From Vampirovibrio chlorellavorus (GTDB lineage: Bacteria > Cyanobacteriota > Vampirovibrionia > Vampirovibrionales > Vampirovibrionaceae), in assembly GCA_001858525.1 (NCBI GenBank), contig CM007359.1, positions 1-64,000 on the forward strand: a stretch of DNA of 64,000 nt, read 5' to 3'. The position numbers and the translations under genes are program-made. Within the stretch, counting starts at the first letter, position 1; every line of letters starts with the position of its first letter. Below, piece after piece: positions 42,704 to 51,893 of this stretch. The notes beneath the pieces are model-generated. The model was given only the letters and a program-made list of their open reading frames with translations, had not been told where the DNA came from and searched no databases.

Positions 42704-43834
42704 ATGATACCTTATTTTAAGTCTCAGAATAGCGCTTTCATTAGCCTCTTTCTCTCTTTTGTTTCTTTTATTTTGGCATCCCCCTTTGTTTCTTTTGCTG
42801 AAGAGCCTCAAGCTGATTCTCTAAATAGCATTATTCAAACTGGTATTAGGCTTCAAGGTGGTGAGTACCTGCTAGGTCCAGGTGATGAATTACATTTTCG
42901 GGTGTTAATGGAGCCCGAATACACTGTTGACAAAGTTCTTGTCCAGCCAGACGGTAAACTTTCTTTACCAGGTGTAGGTTTGTTGGATGTTGGAAGCCGT
43001 TCTGTATCTGAAGTCATTGATATCATTCAAAGCCGTTTATCTAAAACCATTAAAAATCCTCAGGTCAGCCTTTCTCTGTTACACCCGCGTGCAGCTACCG
43101 TTTACCTTTCAGGTGCTGTCATGCGACCCGGCATGTTCCAGATCAACTCAAGTAACACTCAGCAAAGTGGACTGAATACAACCGGTAATGAGCCGGTTGC
43201 TCGTGTAGATTTGAGACTCTCAAACATTTTGGCCGTTGCGGGTGGCGTTACGATGAACGCTGACTTAACACAAATTGAAATCCACCGGGCCAACGGTGGG
43301 GCAGTCTCCAGTGTTGACTTGTGGAAAGTTTTGAAGGGCTCAGATGTTACTCAAGATCTGCTGCTGAGTAGTGGTGACACCATAATTGTTCCTGCAATGG
43401 ATGCTATCACCCTTGACGACCAGGATTTTGAAACACTATTGCGCTCTTCAATCGGGCCAAAATCTTTTCCTGTAAGAGTCATTGGCGAAACAAATGCTCC
43501 AGGAGTATATAATATTGATGGCACCTCTCCGTACCTCAACACTGCAATAGCCAAGGCTGGAGGCTATGCGCCACAAGCAAGTCGGCGTGCTGTCGCCGTT
43601 AGGAGATTCAGTAGTCCCAACAAATTTAGCGACCTCTATATCGCTCCAGAACAATTCGACTTCTTTTTAAGGCCAAACGACATTATTGTGGTCGGAGAAA
43701 ATAAAGTCTATAAGGCTGGCCGTTTTATGAGGCAGGCTAGTGAAATCCTATCTCCTTTCCAGTCTTTATCCGTTACAGGGTCTTCAGCTTCTCAAACGTT
43801 TGGTTTTGGTGGTTGGGGTCCCAGAAGATTCTAA
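42704..43834 (+). CDS. Wza-like polysaccharide export protein (SLBB)
   Basis: A 376-residue outer-membrane export protein. A signal peptide (about 1-32, ending SFAEE) is followed by the Poly_export domain (YLLGPGDELHFRVL, PDGKLSLPGVGLLDV) and two SLBB domains (ATVYLSGAVMRPGMF; FPVRVIGETNAPGVY...AIAKAGGYAP). The second carries the closing RPNDIIVVGENKV. No lipobox cysteine is visible, unlike E. coli Wza. It is the first gene of the rightward operon and should form the exit pore. Confidence 0.9.
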   Translation: MIPYFKSQNSAFISLFLSFVSFILASPFVSFAEEPQADSLNSIIQTGIRLQGGEYLLGPGDELHFRVLMEPEYTVDKVLVQPDGKLSLPGVGLLDVGSRSVSEVIDIIQSRLSKTIKNPQVSLSLLHPRAATVYLSGAVMRPGMFQINSSNTQQSGLNTTGNEPVARVDLRLSNILAVAGGVTMNADLTQIEIHRANGGAVSSVDLWKVLKGSDVTQDLLLSSGDTIIVPAMDAITLDDQDFETLLRSSIGPKSFPVRVIGETNAPGVYNIDGTSPYLNTAIAKAGGYAPQASRRAVAVRRFSSPNKFSDLYIAPEQFDFFLRPNDIIVVGENKVYKAGRFMRQASEILSPFQSLSVTGSSASQTFGFGGWGPRRF

Positions 43835-43927
43835 AAACTACTACTAAACTACTACTAATTGATTCAAAAATTATTCGGCCATATTTAAGTCAGTGTTATC
43901 TTTGCCCACGAAATTAGGTAGCTTTAA

Positions 43928-45451
43928 ATGTCAAATACTACACCCCCAAACAAGTCAAGTTTTAGTGATATGGATATTGTAAATCCTTCCAGTGTTCTTC
44001 CTGAGAGGTCAAGCATTTCAGCTTGGCAGAAAAGTCGTAAGATTATAATATCAACCTCTATTTGCATTTGGATGTCGGGCTTGATATATACGTTTGCGGT
44101 GTTTAAGCCGGTTTATCAGTCTAAGGCGACTGTACTGATTCGTGATTCAGCTATTACGGGCAAATTGGTCACTAATGAAGACTATCACACAACATCTTCC
44201 CCTTCTGCAAACCCAGTTCTCAACACCATAGAGCTTTTAAAAAGTAATGTCATAAGAGAAAGTCTTTGGACTAGAGTCATTCAGTCTGACAAGGCTTTGA
44301 TGAATGATTTAAAAATTGAAAATAAAGAAGAATGGGGTCAGTTTTATGGTGATGGGCGGAAGTTGATCAAATATAATAACCCACCAGGCACTGATGTGAT
44401 TCAGTTGACTTTTAATTGGGATAATCCGGAATTGGCCCAACGGTGTTTGAGTGTCGTTCTGGAAGGATTTCAGGATGCTAGCCGACAACTCAACAAAGAA
44501 GAACACAAGGAGCGCTATCGCTATCTTCAAGAAAGAATCTCAAATGTTCAGTCTCAGCTCATGATGACACGAGAGTTTATTGCAAATGTAAAAAGTACTA
44601 ATCGCATTGTAGATATTAATCATGAGATGGAGCAGTACGCAAAGTATCACATGGAATTTAAATTAGCCTCATCATTGGCTAAAGCTGAATCCATGCAGAA
44701 CTCCTCTAAACTACAGGCTTACACAAATACACTTAAAATGGCCCCTTCGATGGCCGTAGATGCAATAGGTATGGGTAGTAGCCCTGCTATGCAAGCCCTT
44801 GTAAACAAGCTTTACCATGAGAAAGAGCAGCTTTCGGAACTCCAATCTCGCTATACTGACGAACATCCAAAAGTCAAGTCTGTCACATCTTCCATTAATC
44901 AACTAAATGTTGACATTAATAATGAAGCCAAGCGCCTGGGTATAAGTCCCGACGTTACAGTCATTACAGATGAGCACCGAGGGAGAGCAATTGAAAATAT
45001 GCTTGAGGTCAACTCTTCTGCAAAGGGTTCGGCACAACGTTCAGAAGCGTTGAACAGAGATCTTGACAGGTTGGAAAATCGCATGAAAGAGTTGCCGAAA
45101 ATTGAAGGGTATTTGGCAAAACTTAAAGACAGTGAAGAGTCATTGGCAAGTTCAGTTAAAGCCTTGCAAGCAAAGGCTTTAGAAGCGCAAATTCGTGAAG
45201 ATCAAACTTTGAGCAATATATTTATTGTCTCACCACCAGACTTTCCACAATCCGCTAAGCTTCCTACCAGAACTCATATGCTGATTTTGACATTCCTTGC
45301 GGGACTGCTCGGAGGCTTGGCTGTTATGAAATTTAGAACTTCGTCAATCAAACTGCCTGCATTAGCTGAGGTTTGGCCACTTGACACTGATGTGAAGAAA
45401 GCTATTGAGCTTGAGAAGTCACTTCCGACTTCCCCTTTCAATGGGAAGTAG
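43928..45451 (+). CDS. Wzz/GumC-type chain-length regulator
   Basis: A 507-residue polysaccharide co-polymerase. Membrane helices lie near 38-58 and 449-467. Between them is the Wzz domain (FKPVYQSKATVLIRD) and a long periplasmic coiled coil (about 190-410). The family ending PTRTHMLIL precedes the second helix. There is no Walker motif, so it is the kinase-less GumC/PCP type. It should control polymer length together with the exporter and the polymerase. Confidence 0.88.
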   Translation: MSNTTPPNKSSFSDMDIVNPSSVLPERSSISAWQKSRKIIISTSICIWMSGLIYTFAVFKPVYQSKATVLIRDSAITGKLVTNEDYHTTSSPSANPVLNTIELLKSNVIRESLWTRVIQSDKALMNDLKIENKEEWGQFYGDGRKLIKYNNPPGTDVIQLTFNWDNPELAQRCLSVVLEGFQDASRQLNKEEHKERYRYLQERISNVQSQLMMTREFIANVKSTNRIVDINHEMEQYAKYHMEFKLASSLAKAESMQNSSKLQAYTNTLKMAPSMAVDAIGMGSSPAMQALVNKLYHEKEQLSELQSRYTDEHPKVKSVTSSINQLNVDINNEAKRLGISPDVTVITDEHRGRAIENMLEVNSSAKGSAQRSEALNRDLDRLENRMKELPKIEGYLAKLKDSEESLASSVKALQAKALEAQIREDQTLSNIFIVSPPDFPQSAKLPTRTHMLILTFLAGLLGGLAVMKFRTSSIKLPALAEVWPLDTDVKKAIELEKSLPTSPFNGK

Positions 45452-45461
45452 CGTCTAAAGC

Positions 45462-47075
45462 ATGTTTAAGGCTTTGATTCCAGCAATAAGTTCTATATTC
45501 CAGATTCCAAAGTTTTCTGAGACAAAGGTTTATGCCTTAACTACTGTCTTGTCGTTAGGAATTTCTATACTATTTCTAATTGTTTTGCCAGAAATTGGCT
45601 ACTCTAAGTTTGTACCCCTTTTTTCCCCTTTGAATTTCATTATTTTGACTGGTGTGGCGATAGGGTTTTATGGATATGTCAAGTATCTAAGATTTATTTT
45701 AGGTAAAAGCGAGCGATTTTTTCTGTTTTATGTATTGACAGTCGATTTTTTCGTTTTTTCTTTAAAAGTTGTCGAAAGTCAGCTAGGCTTATCTTTGAAG
45801 GTTACCACCCTTAGTAGCCTTTTGTACATGATTCCGATGTTTCTACTGATTTTGCAATTCCCTATGCGAAATTTATGGAGAATACCTCTGGTAAACTACA
45901 TGTGTGTGTTTTTTGCCGTGTCATTATTATATTATGTTTTTTACAACCACCATGCTGTGGATCTTCTTTACAAGACTGCTGGCCAATATACCCCAATCGC
46001 ATGGTCGAGAGTCGTCTCCGTATTCAATATTGCAGTACTTTTGGTTGCAACTTCACAGTTTTTGCAGTTTATTCCAGACCCCGAAGCTTTTTTTGATCGA
46101 TTCACTAAGTATTACTTTCTAACGATTGTTGTATTCTCAGTTTCGGCAATTGTTTTCTACCCTTTCAATATTTTGACTGTCGTTATAGAAACAAAGCGCA
46201 TGGCCCTTTTCTTTGCACATCCCAATGCATTTGCGCAGTATCTTAGTTTAGCAATCTGCTTCCTTGCTGGAGCAGCGTTTTATTATTTGCAAAAGTCACA
46301 GATGGGCAAGGCAAAGCTGCTTTTTATATCTCTCCCAATTATTTTTGTAGCGCTAATAACTTGCGGAAGTAAGACTGCTCTAATCATTACGCTAATCGGA
46401 ATTTCAATTATTCTTTTACTCGAAGCTATATTTAACAAACAAAAGTTTGCAATATTCCGTAGTTCAAAAGCGATTGGCCTGATGATTGTGCTTTTATTTT
46501 CTGTGGCCATTTTGGCTGCTCAGTTTGGTGCTCTAGAAGGGATGCAACAGCGTTTTAGTAATGATGGAAGCTTCTCTTGGCGCGTCCAACAGTGGCAAAG
46601 GATTCTGATGAATGTAGATTCAGACAAAATCTTTTTTGGTCATGGTCATACTGCAGCTCTCATTCAAACTCAACGTTTTGTATATAACACTTGGAACTTG
46701 CAAAAAAATATTCAAGAAAGTCCTTACGTCCATAACAGTCTAATTGAACATTGTTACGATTATGGAATTTGGGGTTTTGTCTGGTTTTTAGGATTTTTGC
46801 ACTGTTTGGTTATTCATATTAAAGGGTTATTCTCAAATAAGGTACAAAAAAAATACCGCTCCATACATATTTCTTGTTTGGCAATCTTCTTTGTGCAAAT
46901 GTCTTCTTTGCTTTTCAACGAGTCTTTTTATCTCCCATCCCCTCTTTCAGTATGGTTTTTGTGGGTGATTCAGTATTTCATGGCGACAATTCCTCAATAT
47001 AAGACTGATTCAAGGATAGTACATTCAGCAACGTCACTCTCTGATACTCTCTCGGTATGTGAGGCGAAGCAATGA
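45462..47075 (+). CDS. Wzy/O-antigen-ligase-like polymerase
   Basis: A 537-residue polytopic protein with about 11-12 hydrophobic helices. The O-antigen ligase/polymerase pattern is visible in the large periplasmic loop after GSKTALIITLIGI: SWRVQQWQRILMN...FFGHGHTAAL, then SPYVHNSLIEHCYDYGIWGFVWFL. In a Wzx/Wzy pathway it joins repeat units; no ligase acceptor genes are seen here, so polymerase is preferred. It overlaps the flippase gene by 4 bases. Confidence 0.82.
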   Translation: MFKALIPAISSIFQIPKFSETKVYALTTVLSLGISILFLIVLPEIGYSKFVPLFSPLNFIILTGVAIGFYGYVKYLRFILGKSERFFLFYVLTVDFFVFSLKVVESQLGLSLKVTTLSSLLYMIPMFLLILQFPMRNLWRIPLVNYMCVFFAVSLLYYVFYNHHAVDLLYKTAGQYTPIAWSRVVSVFNIAVLLVATSQFLQFIPDPEAFFDRFTKYYFLTIVVFSVSAIVFYPFNILTVVIETKRMALFFAHPNAFAQYLSLAICFLAGAAFYYLQKSQMGKAKLLFISLPIIFVALITCGSKTALIITLIGISIILLLEAIFNKQKFAIFRSSKAIGLMIVLLFSVAILAAQFGALEGMQQRFSNDGSFSWRVQQWQRILMNVDSDKIFFGHGHTAALIQTQRFVYNTWNLQKNIQESPYVHNSLIEHCYDYGIWGFVWFLGFLHCLVIHIKGLFSNKVQKKYRSIHISCLAIFFVQMSSLLFNESFYLPSPLSVWFLWVIQYFMATIPQYKTDSRIVHSATSLSDTLSVCEAKQ

Positions 47076-48643
47076 AGCGAGAGTTTTTAAGTGGGATTGT
47101 TTCCGGAGGCCTAAGCTTTTTCGTCAAAACCGCTGCGATGTTGATCTTAACGCCTTTAATGATTGGCCTTTTGGGGGTAAAGCTCTACGGAGCTTATCTT
47201 TTGTTTGTGGGTATTTCTGAGCTATCTCTGCTTGCTGCAACAGGGTTAACAACTGGCTTCATTCAGAATTTTAGCAAGGCTGTTGGTAGCCAAAATGGAC
47301 TTTTACGGCATTCATTACTAATCAGTGCGCGATGGGTGTATAGTCTAATTGCCCTTTCTGTATTGTTTTTGGGCTGGCTGTTAATGCCATTTCTGATTGC
47401 CCAGCTTTTTAAAGTTGGTCCATATCCAGTACATTATTTGGAATGGATTGGTTATCTTGTTGTACTCACTGCTGTAATGAATATTTTTTCTCAATATTTA
47501 TCAGCAATTCTTTGGACACACTTCCTCCATAAACAAACTAATGTTGTAGAGTGTGTTAGAGGGATTTTGGAGGCTATATTAGCGGTTATTATTTTATATG
47601 CTGGAGGAGATATTGCTGGAGTTTTTGTTGGTCGTCTGGTAATTGCTTTTTTTACCGCTGTTCTTATTGGACGGTTGGCTTGGCAGGCCGAGCCTGGTTT
47701 ACGTGAAACCTGGAATAAAGTGAGTTGTTCTTTCGAGGGGATAAGCGAGTTATTCAGGGTTAGCTTGTTTGCAATGATTACTAAAATCAGTGTTTTTGTG
47801 GCACACCGTATGGATGAGTTCATTATTGCTGCATACTTAACCCTAACAGATGTGACTTGCTTCGGTTTAGTCATGCGGATGTTGGGACAAATTGCAGCTC
47901 TGATGGTTAAGCTTTCTGAGGGCACTTCTCCATTCTTCGCTAGGCTTAGCGGCCAAGATGATGTTGAATCGAGCCGTTATTTATTTTTGCGTAGCACGGC
48001 TCTAATGCACTTTATGGTTTGTCTGCTGTTAATGTTGGTGATGTTTGGCTTTCCAGAGTTTCTGGAGTATATGGGAGATGGGAAAGTCCACTTGAAGCAA
48101 GCTTTACCTTTGGCATTGATAGCATGTGGCACTATTTGGACCGGCAGTATTCAGATCCCAGCAAGCAGTTACTTGTTTTCTAGCGGATTTTACCGCTTTC
48201 AGACAGTTTCTACAGTAATTACAGCTCTCTGTAATCTTGGTTTGAGTATTGTTTTTATTAAATACTTTGGCTTACCGGGTGTAATACTTGGAACCTTGAT
48301 TCCTCATGCAATACAGAATCACTTCGTTACTATAAAGATGAGTTTGTTTAGACTCAAAATTTCTTGGATTCAATTTTTTAGTAATGTTTATATAAGAACT
48401 TTTCCGCCCCTTCTCGTGGCCGGTGTTTTGCTCACCTGCGCACGTTATAGTGGTTCATACTTATTTAAGACACCCTTGTTGCCCTTTTCTTTTTTACTTC
48501 CCCTCTTGGCCCTTTGCGGTTTTGTAAGTGCTGTCGTTTGGGCTGTTTGGTGTTTAGACTATAAAGAAAAAGAGCTTCTGATAGGCTTTGTAAGAAAAAT
48601 TCCTTTTCTTCAGTTCCTCAAAACGAATTCTATCAATTCATAG
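47072..48643 (+). CDS. Wzx-like oligosaccharide flippase
   Basis: A 523-residue membrane protein with about 12-14 helices, of the MOP/polysaccharide-synthase type. The N-terminal GGLSFFVKTAAMLILTPLMIGLLGVKLYGAYLL pattern is characteristic. A central HRMDEFIIAAYLTLTDVTCFGLVMR matches the second half of such transporters. It should move lipid-linked repeat units across the inner membrane. The ATG lies inside the wzy stop region. Confidence 0.87.
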   Translation: MKREFLSGIVSGGLSFFVKTAAMLILTPLMIGLLGVKLYGAYLLFVGISELSLLAATGLTTGFIQNFSKAVGSQNGLLRHSLLISARWVYSLIALSVLFLGWLLMPFLIAQLFKVGPYPVHYLEWIGYLVVLTAVMNIFSQYLSAILWTHFLHKQTNVVECVRGILEAILAVIILYAGGDIAGVFVGRLVIAFFTAVLIGRLAWQAEPGLRETWNKVSCSFEGISELFRVSLFAMITKISVFVAHRMDEFIIAAYLTLTDVTCFGLVMRMLGQIAALMVKLSEGTSPFFARLSGQDDVESSRYLFLRSTALMHFMVCLLLMLVMFGFPEFLEYMGDGKVHLKQALPLALIACGTIWTGSIQIPASSYLFSSGFYRFQTVSTVITALCNLGLSIVFIKYFGLPGVILGTLIPHAIQNHFVTIKMSLFRLKISWIQFFSNVYIRTFPPLLVAGVLLTCARYSGSYLFKTPLLPFSFLLPLLALCGFVSAVVWAVWCLDYKEKELLIGFVRKIPFLQFLKTNSINS

Positions 48644-48667
48644 TTGTTGGTAAAAGGTATATACTCA

Positions 48668-49699
48668 ATGTCTCACAATACTCTCCCTCTTATTTCAATA
48701 ATCATCCCCGCATATAATGCAGAGCGTTTTATTGATGAGACTTTACAGAGTATTCAGGCTCAGACTTATACGAACTGGGAAGCAATTGTGGTTGATGACC
48801 ATTCTAGCGATAGGACGGCTGATCTGGTTAAAGCTTATGCTTCAAGGGACTCTCGGATTCGTTTTCACTTGGCTCCACGTCACGGGGGGCGTCCTTCCAT
48901 TAGCCGCAATATAGGGATTACTCTGGCCCAGGGTGAGTATATCACTTTTATGGATTCAGATGATGTTTATTACCCAAATGGGCTTCAGGTACTGCTTGAA
49001 CCTTTATTGAAAAATCTGGATTTAAATGCCAGCATGGCTTTTCCTTATTACTGTGATAGTGAATTGAAGCCTTTGCACCCTTCTCCGCACCTTGTGGAGA
49101 GAGAGGATGGAAATTTTGAGCTTGCCCCCGATTATCAGTTATCGTGGGAAGCTATTTGTAAAAGGGAAATTTACTTCTTTATTTGCTGTGTAGTGATCCG
49201 GAGAAACGTGATTGATCGCATAGAACCAATGGATGAGTCACTCCTTAGCGGCGATGATTTTAAAATGATTATTGAGTTGTTTTGTCAAGGCTTTAATAAA
49301 GTCATTGTTATTCCTTTTTGCTCCTACAAGTATCGTAATTATGCCGGTAGCATTACCAAAAAACCTGAGAGGTTGATACGAACTATTTCCAGCCACATAA
49401 GTTTAACCAATTGGCTTTTTGACCTTCCTGAACTCCCTGTTCATTTGAAAGCTTTGAAGGGATACCACCTTTGCCATCGTTTGGCGATTATTGCTTCAAC
49501 AATGACAAAGATGCATGAAAAAAGACTTGCTAAGCAAGTGATTCTAGAAAGCCTTAAATACCGCTTCATTAAGCCCCTGGTTTGGATTAATTTTTTCGGG
49601 AAGGAGCTGATCCGGTTGATTTTACCCTCCGACCTACAAGATTTTTTTAGTTGGTTATTTCGCACGAACAAAGTGAACTATTTCAGGAAATCTTTATGA
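48668..49699 (+). CDS. Family 2 glycosyltransferase, tandem copy 1
   Basis: A 343-residue GT-A transferase, started at the ATG at 48668 (AAAAGG ten bases upstream). SIIIPAYNAERFIDETLQSI and VDDHSSDRT bind the nucleotide, MDSDDVYYPNG is the DxD metal site, and ELFCQGFNK...YKYRNYAGSITKKPE the acceptor half. The first ~155 residues are almost identical to copy 2 at the base level, but the rest has diverged. Its TGA overlaps the ATG of copy 2. Confidence 0.9.
   Translation: MSHNTLPLISIIIPAYNAERFIDETLQSIQAQTYTNWEAIVVDDHSSDRTADLVKAYASRDSRIRFHLAPRHGGRPSISRNIGITLAQGEYITFMDSDDVYYPNGLQVLLEPLLKNLDLNASMAFPYYCDSELKPLHPSPHLVEREDGNFELAPDYQLSWEAICKREIYFFICCVVIRRNVIDRIEPMDESLLSGDDFKMIIELFCQGFNKVIVIPFCSYKYRNYAGSITKKPERLIRTISSHISLTNWLFDLPELPVHLKALKGYHLCHRLAIIASTMTKMHEKRLAKQVILESLKYRFIKPLVWINFFGKELIRLILPSDLQDFFSWLFRTNKVNYFRKSL
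48689..49152 (+). repeat. 464-bp repeat shared by the tandem glycosyltransferase genes
   Basis: Identical to 49723-50186 except for two bases (one silent, one Lys to Arg). Beyond both edges the two genes diverge at once. It covers the nucleotide-binding half of the enzyme. Confidence 0.9.
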
Positions 49700-50739
49700 C
49701 TATTGTAGCGGCAAGTTCTCCCCTTATTTCAATAATCATCCCCGCATATAATGCAGAGCGTTTTATTGATGAGACTTTACAGAGTATTCAGGCTCAGACT
49801 TATACGAACTGGGAAGCAATTGTGGTTGATGACCATTCTAGCGACAGGACGGCTGATCTGGTTAGAGCTTATGCTTCAAGGGACTCTCGGATTCGTTTTC
49901 ACTTGGCTCCACGTCACGGGGGGCGTCCTTCCATTAGCCGCAATATAGGGATTACTCTGGCCCAGGGTGAGTATATCACTTTTATGGATTCAGATGATGT
50001 TTATTACCCAAATGGGCTTCAGGTACTGCTTGAACCTTTATTGAAAAATCTGGATTTAAATGCCAGCATGGCTTTTCCTTATTACTGTGATAGTGAATTG
50101 AAGCCTTTGCACCCTTCTCCGCACCTTGTGGAGAGAGAGGATGGAAATTTTGAGCTTGCCCCCGATTATCAGTTATCGTGGGAAGCAATCTGCCGTTCAG
50201 AGGTGACATTATCTGTTTGTTGTTTGATGCTTCGTCGCTCGACTTTAATAACATTAGGGCCTATGGATGAGACCCTTTTGATGGGTGAAGATTTTAATTA
50301 TGTGATTAATTTGCTGCGGATGGGGTGGGAGCGCCTGCTGGTGCTTCCAGAAAGCACTTTTAAATACAGGCAATATAGAGGAAGTGTTACTAAAAAGCCT
50401 GAGCATTTAATTTCAGCCGTGTCTTGTCATGTTAAATCTACCAATTGGCTTTTCAGCCTTCCTGATTTACCGGAAACTTTGAAGCCATTGAAGATGCGTT
50501 ATTTGTATAAACGTTTGAGTATCATAGCCTCCTGTTTGACTAAATTAAAACGACCTGATTTGGCCATGACTGTGATTATAAATAGTTTTCATTATGCACC
50601 CCTGTCAGGGAGTGTAAATTGGGTAGCTTTTATGGGTAAAGAAGCAATAAGGTTGATTTTGCCTGAAGCTCTACAAGATTTTTGCAGCATGCTACTAAAA
50701 ACGAACAAAGTAGATTACTACAAGGCTTACAAGCGATGA
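49696..50739 (+). CDS. Family 2 glycosyltransferase, tandem copy 2
   Basis: A 347-residue GT-A transferase whose ATG at 49696 lies inside the previous stop (ATGA). The donor half equals that of copy 1 (same SIIIPAYNAE, DDHSSD and MDSDDVY motifs). The acceptor half differs (RSEVTLSVCCLMLRRST; LRMGWERLLVLPESTFKYRQYRGSVTKKPE), so it probably adds the same sugar to another acceptor. Its stop overlaps the start of the next transferase gene. Confidence 0.9.
   Translation: MTIVAASSPLISIIIPAYNAERFIDETLQSIQAQTYTNWEAIVVDDHSSDRTADLVRAYASRDSRIRFHLAPRHGGRPSISRNIGITLAQGEYITFMDSDDVYYPNGLQVLLEPLLKNLDLNASMAFPYYCDSELKPLHPSPHLVEREDGNFELAPDYQLSWEAICRSEVTLSVCCLMLRRSTLITLGPMDETLLMGEDFNYVINLLRMGWERLLVLPESTFKYRQYRGSVTKKPEHLISAVSCHVKSTNWLFSLPDLPETLKPLKMRYLYKRLSIIASCLTKLKRPDLAMTVIINSFHYAPLSGSVNWVAFMGKEAIRLILPEALQDFCSMLLKTNKVDYYKAYKR
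49723..50186 (+). repeat. Second copy of the 464-bp glycosyltransferase repeat
   Basis: Partner of 48689-49152, offset 1034 bases, with two differences. Recent duplication or gene conversion explains the near-identity better than selection, since silent sites are also conserved. Confidence 0.9.
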
Positions 50740-51863
50740 GTCTTCCAGCCACACCGGTAAGGGTTATGCAGTTGATTTCCTCATTGGAGGTTGGTGGGGC
50801 AGAAATGATGCTGCTTGCTTTTCTCAAGAGTGTCCAAAAGTCTGAAGGTACGGATGTTGTTACTGTTATTTTAAATGACTTATTTCATCAGGGGCTGAGA
50901 TCGGAGATTGAGAGCTTGAATGGGCAGACTCATTTCTTTGAACGCACGCCTTCAAACAAGCATCCACGCTATGTCCAACGGCTGCTATCGCTGATTGACC
51001 AGCACCGAATTCAGTTAATACATGTCCATGACCCAGGTAGTAGGCTTGCTGCGCTTGCCTGTAAAATGCTTCGACCTAACCTGAAAATTGTATTCACAGT
51101 CCATGACACCCACATCATTGATCGATTTTCTAGTTACTGGCTGTGGGTACACCGCCTATTTATTGATGGTCACATTGCAATCAGTGGTTCTGTCGAAAAA
51201 GAATGCAGACAGTTTGGAATTCAAAATGTTCGAAAAATATACAATGGCGTTAATTTGTCTAATTTTCAGCGAAAACCCATAACTCAGCCCCAAGAGGAAC
51301 GCCCCCTAAGGCTTGTTCAGGTAGCGCGTTTCGAACTGGAGAAAAAGGGACAAGATCTCTTGCTGCGAGCTATTCGCCGGTGCCTTGATTTGGGCTATCC
51401 TGTTGAATGTAGTCTGGTTGGAATGGTTACTCCTTCAATGGAAGATCAGTTTTTAAGACTGAATGAGCTTATAAACAAGCTGGAGTTATCTCATCACGTC
51501 CATTTATTGACTAATAGAACAGATGTTCCTATCATTCTTCTTGATCAAGATGTTTTTATATTACCCTCTCGTAAGGAAGGTTTTGGGCTAGTCATTATCG
51601 AGGCTATGGCTTCTGGCCTCCCTGTTATTGCCAGTAATTTAGATGGGCCTGCTGAATTAATTTGCACTGAAGAGAACGGCTTGCTATTTGAACCTGAAAA
51701 TCCGGAACACCTTGCTTCACTTATCATCCGGCTTCATAAGGATGTCGGATTTAGGAACTCACTGGCCCAAAAAGGTTATCAATCAGCGCAAAGTTATAGT
51801 ATTGAGACAATGACATTTGAATATCTGCGATATTATCGAACTTTAACAACAGGAAAAGCATAA
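50736..51863 (+). CDS. Family 4 glycosyltransferase
   Basis: A 375-residue GT-B transferase. The ATG at 50736 overlaps the preceding TGA. The N-terminal half has MQLISSLEVGGAEMMLLAF and VHDPGSRLAALA; the donor domain has LVQVARFELEKKGQDLLL and the E-x7-E motif in PSRKEGFGLVIIEAMASGLPVI. It retains a nucleotide-sugar donor site but its substrate is unknown. It is followed after 30 bases by another family 4 gene. Confidence 0.9.
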   Translation: MSLPATPVRVMQLISSLEVGGAEMMLLAFLKSVQKSEGTDVVTVILNDLFHQGLRSEIESLNGQTHFFERTPSNKHPRYVQRLLSLIDQHRIQLIHVHDPGSRLAALACKMLRPNLKIVFTVHDTHIIDRFSSYWLWVHRLFIDGHIAISGSVEKECRQFGIQNVRKIYNGVNLSNFQRKPITQPQEERPLRLVQVARFELEKKGQDLLLRAIRRCLDLGYPVECSLVGMVTPSMEDQFLRLNELINKLELSHHVHLLTNRTDVPIILLDQDVFILPSRKEGFGLVIIEAMASGLPVIASNLDGPAELICTEENGLLFEPENPEHLASLIIRLHKDVGFRNSLAQKGYQSAQSYSIETMTFEYLRYYRTLTTGKA

Positions 51864-51893
51864 CATCTCACTTTCCCAAACAGGAAACTAATA

